Shown here: in pieces, positions 1 to 13,903 of the stretch | Layout of the letters: each line of letters begins with the position of its first letter | How positions within the stretch are numbered: position 1 is the stretch's first letter | From: Flaccisagitta enflata | Lineage: Eukaryota > Chaetognatha > Sagittoidea > Aphragmophora | Direction of reading: 5' to 3' | Length of the DNA: 64,000 bases | Assembly (NCBI GenBank): GCA_965153355.1 | Contig: OZ231127.1 | Location: 37,324,001 to 37,388,000, forward strand | Program-made: the position numbers and the translations under genes | The notes under the pieces: model-generated | What the model was told of the DNA's origin: nothing | The model's input: only the letters and a program-made list of their open reading frames with translations | Databases searched by the model: none

Positions 1-2375
<2,375 letters not shown>

Positions 2376-2394
2376 GGAGAGAGTGATATGAATT

Positions 2395-2607
2395 TTTAGT
2401 CGCGTGCTACGCGACTCTAAACCCCGCTTTGTCGGTCCGTCCGTCCGTCGGTCCGTTCATCCGTCCGTCGGTCCGTCACACTTTACTTTTTTGGCGTTAT
2501 TGGGGGTTTTGGCCTCATTGCTCCTGCCCAAAGGTTCCACTGACCTCAATTATGGCCCCTGCCCACCCGCACGCGACTGGGGTAGCCGTGTATCCGGCCT
2601 TGTTCAT
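2395..2607 (+). mobile_element. dispersed hairpin element, copy H1
   Basis: A member of the repeat family described in the findings. The 5' arm AGTCGCGTGC (2398-2407) is followed by the 3' arm ACGCGACT, then GTCC/GTCG runs. A distal word GCACGCGACT at 2569-2578 is an exact reverse complement of the 5' arm. The copy ends with the mini-hairpin GGCCG/CGGCC-like block and GGCCTTGTT. No coding capacity. Confidence 0.75.
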
Positions 2608-2695
2608 AATTTCATTTCGGTTTCTTTTCGTCATCTGTTCGATCTTCTTTCTAATTGCGTGTCTGTCCCTTTCTGTCAAGCAATTCATCTTGCTA

Positions 2696-3209
2696 TTGGA
2701 TGCTTCACATAGCAAAAGTTGCTTATTTCTCTTCATCCTTTTGACCAAATGTGGAGTGGCCGATTTTAGGACCCTTACCATTTTTTTTTATCAAAAATCG
2801 TTCATCTTTCGTTTTTTAGAAAATTGTTTTAGAGAGCCTAATTTGTATATTGCAGTGGGATAAAAGAATATGCTAATCTTTTTTGAAATAGCTTTTACAA
2901 ATTTCTGCTCTTTAAAGAATTGTTAATCTGCCTTTTCACAAGCTCTTTTGTAACTTATGCTGTGATATTTTAATCTACTTTTATAAGAATCATGATTTTC
3001 TAAAACTTACAATTGTTCCTGTTGTAACAAGACTACACAGGATTTTGCTGAATTCTGGGAAATTTAAGGAATCTTTAAGGCCAAAACAAAAACGGAAGAT
3101 GAAGAAATTTTGAAAAAAGGAAAATAGTCATCTTCATGATTTCTTTCACTCCGTATTGAGTTAGCGGGACGAGAAGAAAATCAAATTTTTTGCTATGCGA
3201 AGCCCCCAA
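2696..3209. mobile_element. hAT-like MITE, copy 1
   Basis: A 514-bp non-coding element with inverted ends (TTGGATGCTTCACATAGCAA against a right end of GCTATGCGAAGCCCCCAA). It is flanked by ATCTTGCTA at 2687-2695 and ATCTTACTA at 3210-3218, a nine-base direct repeat with one mismatch. A second copy is at 51231-51747. Target duplications of 8-9 bp fit a hAT-type transposase acting in trans. That assignment is inference. Confidence 0.8.
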
Positions 3210-3324
3210 ATCTTACTATCCGTCTTTTAGTCTATTCAAATATTTTTTTTTTCTGTTTGTATGTCCTTCCGTATGACTGTGTGTTTGTCTTGCTTCGGCC
3301 AACAATCTATCATTCTAACGATTT

Positions 3325-3775
3325 ATTTATCTATCTGTCTGTCTATCTATCTATCTATCCATCTATCTGCCAAGTTCGATTAGACAGTTTAGGCCCACAC
3401 GTGTGGTATCACGCACACACACATTGCCAAAACACTTCACTGACCAGCATTAGGCGGTTTGCCAGATAAGTAAAATGAAGGTTGATCAGCTACCCATTCC
3501 GGTTTGTGTCTTTTTTGAGGCAAGGCCGGCAAAAAGTGCAGCGGGTCGTGAGTGTTTTTTCCCTTTGACCCGCCGCCCTGTCTTCCAGTCGACGACTGAT
3601 GAAATATAAACATATGCATATCGTGAAAATGTGAACGAATGTGAACCAATGGATGTATGACAAAATGAATGAATGAATGAATGAATGAATGAATGAATGA
3701 ATGAGTCAATGAATGAATGAGTCAATGAATGAATGAATGAATGAATAAGTCAATGAAGGAATCAATGAATGAATC
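3325..3775. repeat. (TCTA)n and (AATG)n microsatellites with unassigned spacer
   Basis: A short TCTA/TCTG tract is at 3325-3366. AATG tetranucleotides with interruptions run from about 3661 to 3775. Between them I see no gene. The spacer contains only short microsatellite-like runs and unique AT/GC-mixed sequence. Confidence 0.9.
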
Positions 3776-4315
3776 CGTGATGAGGGATGGTTCATTAAGA
3801 TGAAAAACAATTGCACACGAACGTAGGAAAACAATTCAGTGCGGACGCAGACGCTGGACAAAAAATGCAATTAGAGACGAAAAATCAAAAACCAACCTGC
3901 ATGTTTTTTGTAACTTTCACACCGTCTTCCTCATTGGTAAAATCTAAAGATGGAAATTAAAGAGGAAAGAGACGCTCTGTAGAACGGAGACTGGAATAGA
4001 TAAGACCAATGTATATTTTAGACTCACTTATATCATATAAAGCTAAGCACTTAAAACGTTACGCTTAGCCAGATTCATGAAATCGGTTAATTGACGGTCC
4101 TACTTACCTGTCCAACGCCTAGTTAGACTTGTCAAGTTTGTCCTCAGTTTTGCATTTTGTGGTAGACTTGACTCGTTCGTTGCCCTTTTTCTCTCTTATC
4201 ATGTTCCTTTTTGTTTTTGAAAGTTGCCGTGGTAACGACGGAGAAATCAGGAAGGCCAAACAAAAGGCCATCGCTAAATTTAGAATTTAATCCCTGATTT
4301 CCCGGAAAATTTGTT
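3776..4315. other. no recognisable feature
   Basis: About 540 bp of unique non-coding sequence. I see no open frame with protein character and no repeat structure. Confidence 0.6.
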
Positions 4316-4345
4316 AGTCGCGCGATCGCGTGCACGCGACTCTGC
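4316..4345 (+). repeat. hairpin-element stem remnant
   Basis: AGTCGCG, a CG-rich loop, then CACGCGACT. This is the hairpin end of the dispersed family without its GTCC body. Confidence 0.55.
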
Positions 4346-4444
4346 ATTCTGCAACCCGCTGTTTCGAGGGTCGAAGTTAATGATGACTATAGAAACACTA
4401 AGCAAATGACCAAAACCAAAAATGCGGATATGGTATTTCAAGCT

Positions 4445-5140
4445 ACACTTTTTTTTTTTATAAGCACGCTCCTTTTTTGGCTGAGGCTGAGCGTGCTTAG
4501 CAAAATCTCATTTTCGAGGCTGAAGTGTGCTTAAATGCGTGCTTATCATTCATCAGTAAGTAATTATCCTATTAAGTATAGAAAACAGTAATGCACAGAG
4601 TAGAGTATTGTATAGTATAGAATAAAGTATAGTATAGAATACAGTGTAATGAATGTATTTTATATAAAAAAATATACAGTATCTTTTATTGACGTTGTGC
4701 TACTTTCATATAAACCATGAAATGAGATTAAAATCATGGTTTGATTTAAATTTCTTTAGATTTTTGGTGTTTTTTAGTATCATGCCATATTTTTCTTTTG
4801 AGGTGGCCCTTGTTACAGCAATAGATTCATATTAACAATAGTATCTAAGCAATAATATTCTTAGATTAGAAATTCAATTATTTCTATCAGTATCAAAATC
4901 CTGAATATACTGACAGACTGATATTATAGATAATTTCAAATTCTATCAATATTTCCATTGGTTTTTGTGAAATTCCAACCAAAAATATACAGAAATTAGC
5001 ATGTTTTCGGAAAATTACCAAGAATTTTTTTCGAATTGAAAATCTCAGCCTGGAGCGTGCTTAACAATGTGCTTAAATTTTCCCAATATCTGAGGCTGGG
5101 CGTGCTTATAAACGAGGTGCTTATAAAAAAAAATAAGTGT
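4445..5140. mobile_element. TIR/foldback element with TAAGCACGC motifs
   Basis: The left end has ACACTT, a T run, TATAAGCACGC and then GAGGCTGAGCGTGCTTA. The right end carries the reverse complements (GAGGCTGGGCGTGCTTATA, then AAAAATAAGTGT). The TAAGCAC motif recurs several times in both arms. About 700 bp, AT-rich centre, no ORF. Confidence 0.7.
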
Positions 5141-5685
5141 ATTCCCGGGTGTATAAATGCCAACATTTTTCGCACAACCACTGTCCAACCGCCCTCGCCT
5201 AGTGCTTTATGCGATCTTGGAAATAGAATCTTCTCTCATTGATTTTGTAACGTGAGTACGAGACGTGACGCTTAGCGAAGAAGAAGATCAAAGGTAGGGG
5301 TGGGGTAAATCAAATGCGACTCAATTTTATACATCCCTGCACCTATCTGTCCATTACATGTCTGTCCATTACATGTATATTAAATCAATTTTCTTTACGA
5401 TACACTAGAAGACGTGTGAATGCGTAAATCTAAGTTCAATCTCTAATCGTGGAAAGCGTTCAAGGCAAGGCCGATTACACTAGTCGAGCTTCACTATTGT
5501 ATTTAAAGCGCATTTGTAGGGATTGGACCAAATCATGCCTTACGTTGAAGATGCCTTAGGCATACACTCGACCGTTGGTCGGTTGGTTGGTCGGTCTGTC
5601 TGTTGGTAACGCATTTTCCACACGTCGCACCTTATTGGCCTACTTGGCCTTGTTCATAAGAACGTCATTTCTTTCTCGAAGCCTT

Positions 5686-5757
5686 TCAATGCGATAAAAT
5701 AACTACAACGTTCTTAATTTTAGGGCATTTTGAAGCCTTGATGTTCTTACAAACTAT
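5686..5757 (-). repeat. dispersed repeat fragment
   Basis: On the minus strand this contains CATCAAGGCTTCAAAATG followed by CTAAAATTAAGAACGTT. A similar copy is at 49956-50030 on the plus strand. It abuts hairpin element H2. Confidence 0.5.
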
Positions 5758-5926
5758 GAAACAAGGCCGGATACACGGCCACCAGTTGCGGACGGGTGGG
5801 CAGGGGCGAAAATGGGCGTTTTCCCCACTTTTCAACTCGAGCGTGACGGACGGACCGACCGACGGACCGACCGACCGACGGACGGACAAAGCCTCGGTCT
5901 ATAGAGTTGCGTGTCCGCAACTAAAA
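5755..5926 (-). mobile_element. dispersed hairpin element, copy H2
   Basis: Read on the minus strand, the stem is AGTTGCGGAC/ACGCAACT at 5922-5905. It is followed by GTCC/GTCGGTCGGTC runs. The distal word GTCCGCAACT (5793-5784) is an exact reverse complement of the 5' arm. The end is GGCCGTGTATCCGGCCTTGT. Confidence 0.75.
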
Positions 5927-6080
5927 AGAGTGTATGTGCAATATTCACAGGCTGTTATGTCTAAAGTAGCAGGTGCGCTGGGGAGGTTCAACTGTATAGC
6001 AGTGGGAGTTCTATGTCGTAGCTTGGCCGGTTAACAATAACTTAACGTCACTCCTCTAGTTCATTTTAATGAGTTTGCTA

Positions 6081-6160
6081 TGAATGAATGAATGAATGAA
6101 TGAATGAGTGAATGACTGAATGACTGAATGAAAAAACGAACGAGTGAATGAATGAATGAA
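6081..6160. repeat. (AATG)n microsatellite
   Basis: AATG tetranucleotides with ACTG and AACG interruptions. Confidence 0.9.
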
Positions 6161-6659
6161 CGACCGAGCAAATGATTGAAATTTTTGTTTGATCGGATCA
6201 GATTCGATAATTCATTTAATAAGCATCAGATTTCTTCCGATTGACCAACCGATGAACAGACAGGCTAACGAACCTCCCCAAATAGAAACTAAGACGCCAT
6301 CGAGTCTTGTGCACGCCAGTAAAAAGAAAATAAACTCGAAGACATTTGGTCCGGTTCTCCAGTGAACCGGAAACGAAGCGGAATAGCCGTCAGAATCCAG
6401 GCAAAAAGACTCTCGTAACACTGTCGATTTCTTTTGATGATCAAGTAGGCGTTACGCCGTTACGACCTGACAATCATAACCTGCATTGAGGGATCGTTTC
6501 TTTGTGTTCGTCCGTTATTTTTCGTCTTTTGAAAACAACTTTCGCTTCCTTCGCATCTCGCGTATTCCCTCTGTTTTGGAACTCAAGCCCTCCGTTCCCA
6601 CAATCTCGATCTTTATTCATCGTTTTCCCTCCAACTTATGGTTTCTCATTTTTTAAACC

Positions 6660-6790
6660 CGTTATGTCTGTCAGTCGGTCTTTCGGTCCGTCGGTTGGTT
6701 GGTCGATCACGCTTTGGTGCGAAAGGGCTGTTTTTCTTTCTTGATCACAGCCCCTGCCCGCCTGCTCTTGGGTGGCTTATCGCCTGGTTT
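6660..6790 (+). mobile_element. degraded hairpin element
   Basis: A GTCTGTCAGTCGG/GTCCGTCGG run is followed by the GCCCCTGCCCGCC block typical of the family. The stem is not preserved. Confidence 0.5.
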
Positions 6791-6834
6791 TCTATCTTTC
6801 TTAACATGCACATATCACCTGGCCCTCTAAACGT

Positions 6835-6836
<2 letters not shown>

Positions 6837-6920
<84 letters not shown>
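6837..6920. repeat. (CTAT)n microsatellite
   Basis: About 21 uninterrupted CTAT units. Confidence 0.97.
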
Positions 6921-6921
<1 letters not shown>

Positions 6922-7424
6922 CTCAGGTCTGATTTTTGCCATTTTCATGGCCATTAGCGCCGCTGCTTCGTCACGATTTTGCTTATAAGACAGAACAACT
7001 TTGTGCTCGCAAAAGGATGTCCGACGCAACGGGAGATATCGAATCCTAATTTGCATATTAAAGTCACGAAGGAGAAGATCTTGTTTGGCCAGATAATGAG
7101 ATCAATTCTCATTAGATACTGAACAAACTTTACTATGTGATCATTAAAATCTCTAAAGTCGATTAGAGTGCGTTTCATCGTCAGTCTTAAACTGATGAAC
7201 GGACCACTTTCTTATTGAAGCTCGTTTGATTTTTAGTTGAAACAGCATCATTTAGAGAAATACAGTCTCGCTTAACCGAAACATGTTCTGCACCTTTACA
7301 AACCATCTGATATTTTGCAACGACCTTAGGAATCGGGTCGTCACATAAACCGTAGACGCGCAAGTACAAAGGTAACATCGTTGTCTTTCCAGTTCTTGCC
7401 TCTTTGATGAAACGGTGCTTATTA

Positions 7425-7700
7425 TGAAAGTCTCGCACGCGACTTAAAGGTGTTGGCCTCTTTTTTTTTTGCTCATGTCGTCCATGATTTGACCCTTCCT
7501 TTCTTTTTCGGCGATAACCCATTTTTTCCTAAGACCGATCCATTCCATGTGTACTGAATGTCTACACGTCAACAACTATGTGCTTATGGGCGGTTTTTGC
7601 ATCACTGCCCCGCCCATCTTGATGTAACAATTCTATCACTACCCCTGCCCACCCGCTCGCGATTTGGGTAGCCATGTATCTGGACTGGTTCTCTTTTGAA
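7425..7700 (+). mobile_element. hairpin-element fragments
   Basis: CGCACGCGACTTAAAGGTGT followed by TGGCCT at about 7434-7459 matches the distal end of one hairpin-element subtype. CCCCTGCCCACCCGCTCGCG at about 7639-7658 with GTAGCCATGTATCTGG matches another. Bodies are lost. Confidence 0.5.
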
Positions 7701-8038
7701 CACATTTCCTTTTGTTCTGATGTGAACTGACAAACGCGCCTGACCCCATAAAATGATACAAAGAGTTTTGCTATTTAGATGATATGCATCTATAGACATC
7801 GTGAAATCCAAAAATCCAAAAAAATGCTCCCTTACTTGACATGATGAATTATGGAGCGCCTGTTCAGTTCTTGTTTTTTTTTCCTCTTTAATGATTTGAT
7901 CGATAACGGCAGAAATGTTTAAAATTTCGCGCTTTAGGGAATCCATCAAGAGAGAAAACAAATAATAATAAAAAAAAACAAAACAAAAACAAAATCAAAG
8001 ATGCAGACAGAAGCAAAAACATCTCTTTACAGGCACAC

Positions 8039-8039
<1 letters not shown>

Positions 8040-8091
<52 letters not shown>
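8040..8091. repeat. (CA)n microsatellite
   Basis: About 26 CA units. Confidence 0.97.
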
Positions 8092-8093
<2 letters not shown>

Positions 8094-8184
8094 TGTGTTG
8101 ATTATTGATGCGTGCCACCATGAAATTTATCCTTCTCCACTCCTTCTTCCTCCTTCTTCTTCTTCTTCTCCGTCCCCTTGAGGC

Positions 8185-8480
8185 CCAAATTCTCGTCTCG
8201 AGGCCCAGCCATGAGGCTCAAATCCCAGCCTCAGGGCTCAAATCCCAGCCTTGAGGCCAACTCAGCCTCAGGCTCAGGCCCAGCCTCAAAGCCCAAATCC
8301 CAGCCTAAAGACTCAAATCCCAGCCTCAAGGCTCATATTATAGTCTCAAGCCCCAAATCCAGCCTCAAGGCTCAAATTCCAGCCTCAGCTCAAATCCCAG
8401 CCTTGAGGCTCAAATCCCAGCCTCAGAGCTCAAATCTCAGCCTTAGGGCCCCAAATATAGCCTCCAGGCTCTAATTCAAT
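8185..8480. repeat. 20-bp minisatellite, block 1
   Basis: Degenerate tandem units close to GGCTCAAATCCCAGCCTCAA. Each unit contains the complementary words GGCT and AGCC. The block runs into the structured unit at 8503. Confidence 0.9.
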
Positions 8481-8502
8481 CATTAAGGTTCGAATAAAAA
8501 CA

Positions 8503-8614
8503 GCATAGGTCATCGGTCCCTTCGGGGCCGCTGCCCCTCTAACCACCTCACACCCACAAACGCTCACATAGGGGCATCGGGTACCGCTGACCATCTAACG
8601 CTTTTGCGACTATT
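8503..8614 (+). repeat. structured dispersed unit, copy S1
   Basis: Begins GCATAGGTCATCGG and ends TTTTGCGACTATT. It contains a 7-bp hairpin CGGTCCC/GGGGCCG with a three-base loop, GCCCCT pairing with AGGGGC across about 35 nt, GGTCA pairing with TGACC, and a final CGC-TTTT-GCG hairpin. Other copies are at 36549, 49213 and 63106 (minus). Confidence 0.8.
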
Positions 8615-8642
8615 TCGCCTGGAAGCAATCGATCGCTTGTTA

Positions 8643-8644
<2 letters not shown>

Positions 8645-8681
<37 letters not shown>

Positions 8682-8745
8682 AAGGGACAGACAGACAGAC
8701 AGACAGAGACAAACAGAGACAGACAGATACTGACAGAGAGATTTT
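8645..8745. repeat. (GA)n and (GACA)n microsatellite
   Basis: A GA tract of about 33 bp is followed by GACA tetranucleotides. Confidence 0.95.
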
Positions 8746-8779
8746 CGGAGAGGCAGAGAGGTGTCAGCCGGGATTTGAA

Positions 8780-9300
8780 CAGTGTCATCATCGATTTTGT
8801 CATCGTCATCGACGCATCGTTGTTATCGGCGTCATCGTTGTTATCAGCGTCATTTTCGTCATCATATTCATCGTCGACGTTATCATCTGCGTCGTCATCG
8901 TCGTTTTCATCCCTTGTCCACTCGCGTTTGCAATAAAGGTAAATACTTGAGACAAGAGTCTCCGCACGCGTCGCACAGCCGCAGGTTGTTGATTTGAGTT
9001 CAACATCTGCACTGTTTTCCCACCACGAAGCGTATGTGACAGTGCCAGTACTATCTAATAAAGAATTACCCACTGAAATTGTACCTTGATTTGAACCTTC
9101 AGGATAAAATAAGAGCGAGGGGATTTGATAATGCTCAAAAAAAGTCTTTGGCAGAAGATAAACATGTACATAATGACTTAATTTGTTCTAAGGTGTACCA
9201 CCTGGCATTAACTTTTGAGGGGGGGGGGGTTAATACTTGATCCGGTTTTCAATTGTAACTAACATCAAGTCTTTTTGACAGCGCCGTTCAGGTTCTCGGT
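8780..9300. other. ATC/GTC-rich stretch then unique non-coding DNA
   Basis: 8785-8905 is rich in CATCGT-type triplets (a degenerate microsatellite). The rest is unique, with a G10 run near 9220. No gene is supported. Confidence 0.5.
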
Positions 9301-9323
9301 CTCGAAGCCCGTATCGTCTTTCT

Positions 9324-9510
9324 TAGTTGCGGACTTTGTCCGTCCGTCGGTTGATCTGTCTGACGGTCTGTAACGCACGGGTCGAAAGGTGTGAAAACGC
9401 GCATTGGAGTTGCCGCGTATGTGTGGGGGGGGGGGGGGGGAGGGGGATGAGGAGGTGGGTTAAGCGCCCCTGCCCACTCGTCCGCGAAGATATTGTAACC
9501 CCGGATACTT
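9324..9510 (+). mobile_element. dispersed hairpin element, copy H3
   Basis: The 5' arm AGTTGCGGAC is present but the 3' arm is deleted and it runs straight into GTCCGTCC. Also present are the GTGTGAAAACGCGCATT block, a G17 run at 9424-9440, CCCCTGCCCACTCGTCCGCG and a GATATTGTAACCCCGG end. Confidence 0.65.
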
Positions 9511-9615
9511 GTTAATGTCGGTGTCGTTGATCGTTGTCATTTTCATCGAATCATGTCTGTTGCCTTTGGTTTTGCCTCATCGATTCCGTGCTATCGTCCT
9601 TTTTCTGTCGGTTAT

Positions 9616-9845
9616 TTTTAGTCGCGTGCACGCGACTCTACAACCCGCTCTGTCCGTCTGTCTGTCTGTCTGTCGGTCGGTCACACTTAGCTTTTGTTAG
9701 CTTTTTTTTGTCGTTTTACGGTATTTTAAGTTATTTTTAGTTATTTCAAGACAATTTACATTTAGACTTTTAGTCTTTTGGTCTTATAGTCTTTTAGTCT
9801 TTCAGTCTTTTGGTATCTTAGTCTTAACAACCGCACGCTACTGTA
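9616..9845 (+). mobile_element. dispersed hairpin element, copy H4
   Basis: A perfect 18-bp palindrome AGTCGCGTGCACGCGACT is at 9620-9637. It is followed by a GTCT/GTCGG run and short repeats of TTTTAGTCTTTTGGTCTT type. The distal word CGCACGCTACT precedes GTGTTGGCTTTGTT. Confidence 0.7.
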
Positions 9846-10132
9846 TGGTGTTGGCTTTGTTAGCTGTCACCCTGATCACCAAAGCATTACGAGGAACATT
9901 TTATGATTAATTGGACGTCGAATACATGCGATGCTTCGTTTAATCGTTCAGTCTTCACAGTTTAGTTCGTGATGGCGAACGTGTTGTTCTTAAAGAGTCA
10001 AAAGCTTCTTGACTCTTAAATTTACAATTCCTATTCTTTAATGCGCCGCTGCTAAACACGTCTTCAATTATTCCCTTCAAGATTTTTGTTAGTTTTTGTG
10101 AGAGAAAGACCATATTTCTTGTTAGTCCCATG

Positions 10133-10305
10133 TACGGTACGCGACTCTACAATCTGGTATGTCGGTCTGTCAGTTGGATGCAGTTGGCTTTCAAAGTAAA
10201 TTTTATGTCACTGCTCCTGCCCAAATGTCATTTTATCTGTGTTCCATATCTGTCCCTGCTCATTGGCACGCAACTTAGGTAGCTGTTTTTTCGGCCTTGT
10301 TTTTT
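10133..10305 (+). mobile_element. dispersed hairpin element, copy H5
   Basis: ACGGTACGCGACTCTACAA at the start, a GTCGGTCTGTC run, then GGCACGCAACTTAGGTAGC and a CGGCCTTGTTT end. The 5' arm is degraded. Confidence 0.55.
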
Positions 10306-10672
10306 CTCTCGAAATATGGAAAAATGACAAACTGAGCTGTCCGTCGATTTAACAGTCGGTAACGCTTTCGTGGCCTGTCCAGGCGCACTTTTCCGTTTTC
10401 AAGATACAACTAGTCTTACCTAACCTGTCATCTCGTTGACAAGTAAAGAATTCGGACTTTTCTTCCTCATAAAAAGAAACTTCTTGTCCTAAATTCGCTG
10501 AAAATGCGCTGATTTCTGCGTCACGCGATTTTGAGGTTTGTTTCGGGATTTTCTTCCGGATTTATCAGCGATCTTCTTCGGGCAAAATCATCTCTCATTG
10601 ACCAACCTCGCTTGCCTTGAACCCACTATGAAAGCGCTCATTGTTATTTCTGCAGATTTTCCATGCTTTTTT

Positions 10673-10720
10673 TCTATCCATCTATCTATCTATCTCTCTA
10701 TCTATTTATCTATCTATCTC

Positions 10721-10795
<75 letters not shown>

Positions 10796-10812
10796 GATGA
10801 TCTATCTATCAG
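10673..10812. repeat. (CTAT)n microsatellite
   Basis: CTAT tetranucleotides with a few CTCT units. Confidence 0.97.
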
Positions 10813-11107
10813 GCTGATGATGGAGGGGCGCAAATGATTAGTATAGGAAAAAAATTGTGAAATAATTATTTAACATAGAAACAGAGACGATAACGCTATT
10901 GAAGGGGCAAAATTGCAAAAAAGGGAGCGAATGGAGCAAACGCAGAAACCAACGGGAAAATGAACAAAAGATGATTTTGTTGTTTTGGCGAATCGACGGA
11001 ATTTCAAATGAATCTGCCGATTTTCTCCGCGTCTCGATTCAAAACATTGACAGCCAACACACACACACAAAAAGAATTGCGCTCAGGTCCCGTCTCCATC
11101 TTCTGCT

Positions 11108-11262
<155 letters not shown>

Positions 11263-11409
11263 ATCACCTTGAATCAGCTCAGTGGGGTTTCTCCATCTCA
11301 CGTTTCTTTGCCATAATTCAAGATCGGTAAAAACAAGACCCAAAAGACCATTAGTGAATGAATGGACGAATGAATGAATGAATGAATGAATGAATGAACG
11401 AACGTCAAG

Positions 11410-12300
11410 TAACAGGAATTAAAAAGAACGACCAACTAATCACAAACAAACCATTGCAATCGACCTGGACACCCAAGGGGGTTGAATAGAATAGTGAATT
11501 TATTTAAGGTTCGTAAAAGATTCAATTCAAACCCCTCAGATGCCACTCCCTTTGGTTTGGCAAGTAGGCCCGCCCCAGTTGGGTCACATTCCGTGGACTT
11601 AAGGCATGAAATTTTTTGCAAAATCTATCTTACCACCAGACTTTCCTTTCATTCCAATTCGTGCGCACACTAAGTATAAGCCCACTTTGATAACAAGAAC
11701 AGGGTAAAAAATGACCCCAAAGTTTTGTTCAAGTGCATTGTGTTTTAAAACGAACTTCTCATAAAACAACTCTAGATCCTCAGCTAGACAAAACCTACGT
11801 CACAAAGGACCATCACCAAAAATTCTGGCGAAGCATCTTGCGATTACCATGTTCAGCCTCCAACTTTTTTTTGTTAACATAGGATTCATTTTTTTAATGT
11901 TCTTTCTTCTCTATGCTGTGGATGCGGCGAGCGAGATAAAATGAAAACAAGCTACAACATGTTGCAACAGAAGGTGAGACAGTGAGATGAGAATGGTTTG
12001 AGACAAAGAAACATGATGATTACCAGCATGAGTAAAAAATCTATTCAGCGACTACGTTGAATGTGATAAAACAAGTTCTCACTTAAGGAATATCATTAAG
12101 ACAAAGTATTTCGCTTTAGTTAGTGCCTGATAAACATGAGGAAAAACACGATTTTAGACAGGATGATGAAAAACATAGAGAGTAGCGGCTCAGAGCAATA
12201 TGACAGCAAACACAACAATGAAAACGAACAAGACGAACAAAACGAACAAGACAATGAACTTGACAATGATTGAAATTACAATAAACGTACACACTTAGAG
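11410..12300. other. no recognisable feature
   Basis: About 900 bp of unique sequence. Short open frames on both strands around 11436-11673 lack splice context or protein character, and I do not call them. Confidence 0.5.
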
Positions 12301-12308
12301 AGAGAGAC

Positions 12309-12309
12309 A

Positions 12310-12368
<59 letters not shown>
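12309..12368. repeat. (CA)n microsatellite
   Basis: About 29 CA units. Confidence 0.97.
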
Positions 12369-12370
<2 letters not shown>

Positions 12371-12599
12371 TAAAAGTGTAAAGATGATTCATTAAGAATA
12401 TCTTTTGGAATATGAATGTAAATATGAACCTTTGGACCTAAAACTATATCACTCATATAAAAGTAAAAGACACATTGTTGCGGGAGAGTTTTTCTGTTCT
12501 TTTAACTTCTAACTACGTGCACAATTCTGTGATGTACATTAATATACATTAATATGTAAGAACCATCGTCTCCATCTAATTGATGGTTGTATAATATCG

Positions 12600-12700
12600 A
12601 TCTACAGTCACCTTGTCAGTCGGTATATTGGTCGGTTAGTCGGTTGGTTAGTCAATCTGTTGGTTGGCTATTGGTCACATTTCGGTCTTTGGTCTCTTGT
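12600..12700 (+). mobile_element. degraded hairpin-element body
   Basis: A GTCGGTATATTGGTCGGTTAG-type run ending TTGGTCACATTTC, like the GTCGG body of the hairpin family. No stem is visible. Confidence 0.35.
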
Positions 12701-12845
12701 CACTGCCACTTACTTATACAACTATTGAGCCTAAACGCTACCTAGGAATAAGTTAAAGAGCATGTGGAATTAGTCTAGTTGGATAACAGGGTATGTTAAA
12801 TTTGGGTTAGGTCCCTTGGGCCGCCATGTGAGTCAATATCTTTAC

Positions 12846-12846
12846 A

Positions 12847-12877
<31 letters not shown>

Positions 12878-12984
12878 TGCACGCACATGCGGGCAAACAC
12901 ACACACACACACACACACACAACCACACACACACACACGCGCGGGGCAAACACAAACACATGGATGCAAATACACGCAAGTACA

Positions 12985-13024
<40 letters not shown>
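12846..13024. repeat. compound (CA)n microsatellite
   Basis: Three CA tracts separated by GCACGCACATGC-like interruptions. Confidence 0.95.
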
Positions 13025-13025
<1 letters not shown>

Positions 13026-13250
13026 TCACAAGGACAAACACAGACATAGTTAAGAGACCAAGATGGACAGATTCAAAAGATTAAGAATGCTTGTTTTCTC
13101 TTTGATAACATCATGAGTACTGTTTACCTGCGTTGTTGCGTCAGGTCATCGTAAAGACAACTCAACAGAGAAAAACAAAAAGACAAGATCGGAGGCAATG
13201 GAAATTCAGTACACAGATATAAAGTAAAAGAAGCAAGGACAATGCAGTAA

Positions 13251-13252
<2 letters not shown>

Positions 13253-13349
<97 letters not shown>

Positions 13350-13560
13350 GAGAGACAGAGAGAGTGAGAGAGACAGAGAGAGTGAGAGAGACAGAGAGAG
13401 TTAGAGAGACAGAGAGAGTGAGAGAGACAGAGAGAGTGAGAGAGACAGAGAGAGAGAGACAGACAGAGAGAGAGAGAGAGAGACAGAGAGAGAGAGAGAC
13501 AGAGAGAGAGAGACAGAGAGAGAGAGACAGAGAGAGAGAGACAGAGAGAGAGACAGAGAC
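13253..13560. repeat. (GA)n with higher-order GAGAGACA units
   Basis: A pure GA tract for about 95 bp, then an 18-bp periodic pattern of the GAGAGACAGAGAGAGTGA type, then GACAGAGAGAGA units. Confidence 0.95.
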
Positions 13561-13837
13561 GGACAATGGTGTAAATGCGCGAACGCCCACTCACACAAAA
13601 ATGACAGTGACATTCTTATTGACATTCTTTTTTTCACATTCTCCTCAGTAGCTTTCGTATTGCTGCATTGTCATCTGCATCGTTGGTGTCATCAAAATTC
13701 AAGTGAACTCAGCGCAACAACTACCAATGGCTTGGCTTACAGAATTCATAGAGAACATGACGGAAATCACAAGAAACTGGAAAGGGAGCGCCACAAGAGA
13801 AAAGTATATCTGATGTATAGATAGTAGAGATAAAGCA

Positions 13838-13860
13838 AGAGAGAGAGAGAGATAAAGCAA

Positions 13861-13900
<40 letters not shown>
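13838..13900. repeat. (GA)n microsatellite
   Basis: A GA tract ending exactly at the left end of the TIR element at 13901. Confidence 0.93.

Positions 13901-13903
<3 letters not shown>

Noticed and set aside
2395-2607. Hairpin element considered as a Helitron 3' end
   Set aside because: A terminal hairpin is present, but the CTRR terminus after the hairpin and a 5' TC start are not consistently seen. The family also has a distal complementary word that Helitrons lack.
7187-7522. Minus-strand frame of 111 codons with some protein-like composition
   Set aside because: Its upstream part runs through a hairpin-element fragment at 7434-7459. There is no recognised domain, and downstream sequence is full of stops without a clear donor.
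8185-8480. Minisatellite considered as a CRISPR-like array
   Set aside because: Units are contiguous and degenerate with no unique spacers, and the genome is clearly eukaryotic.
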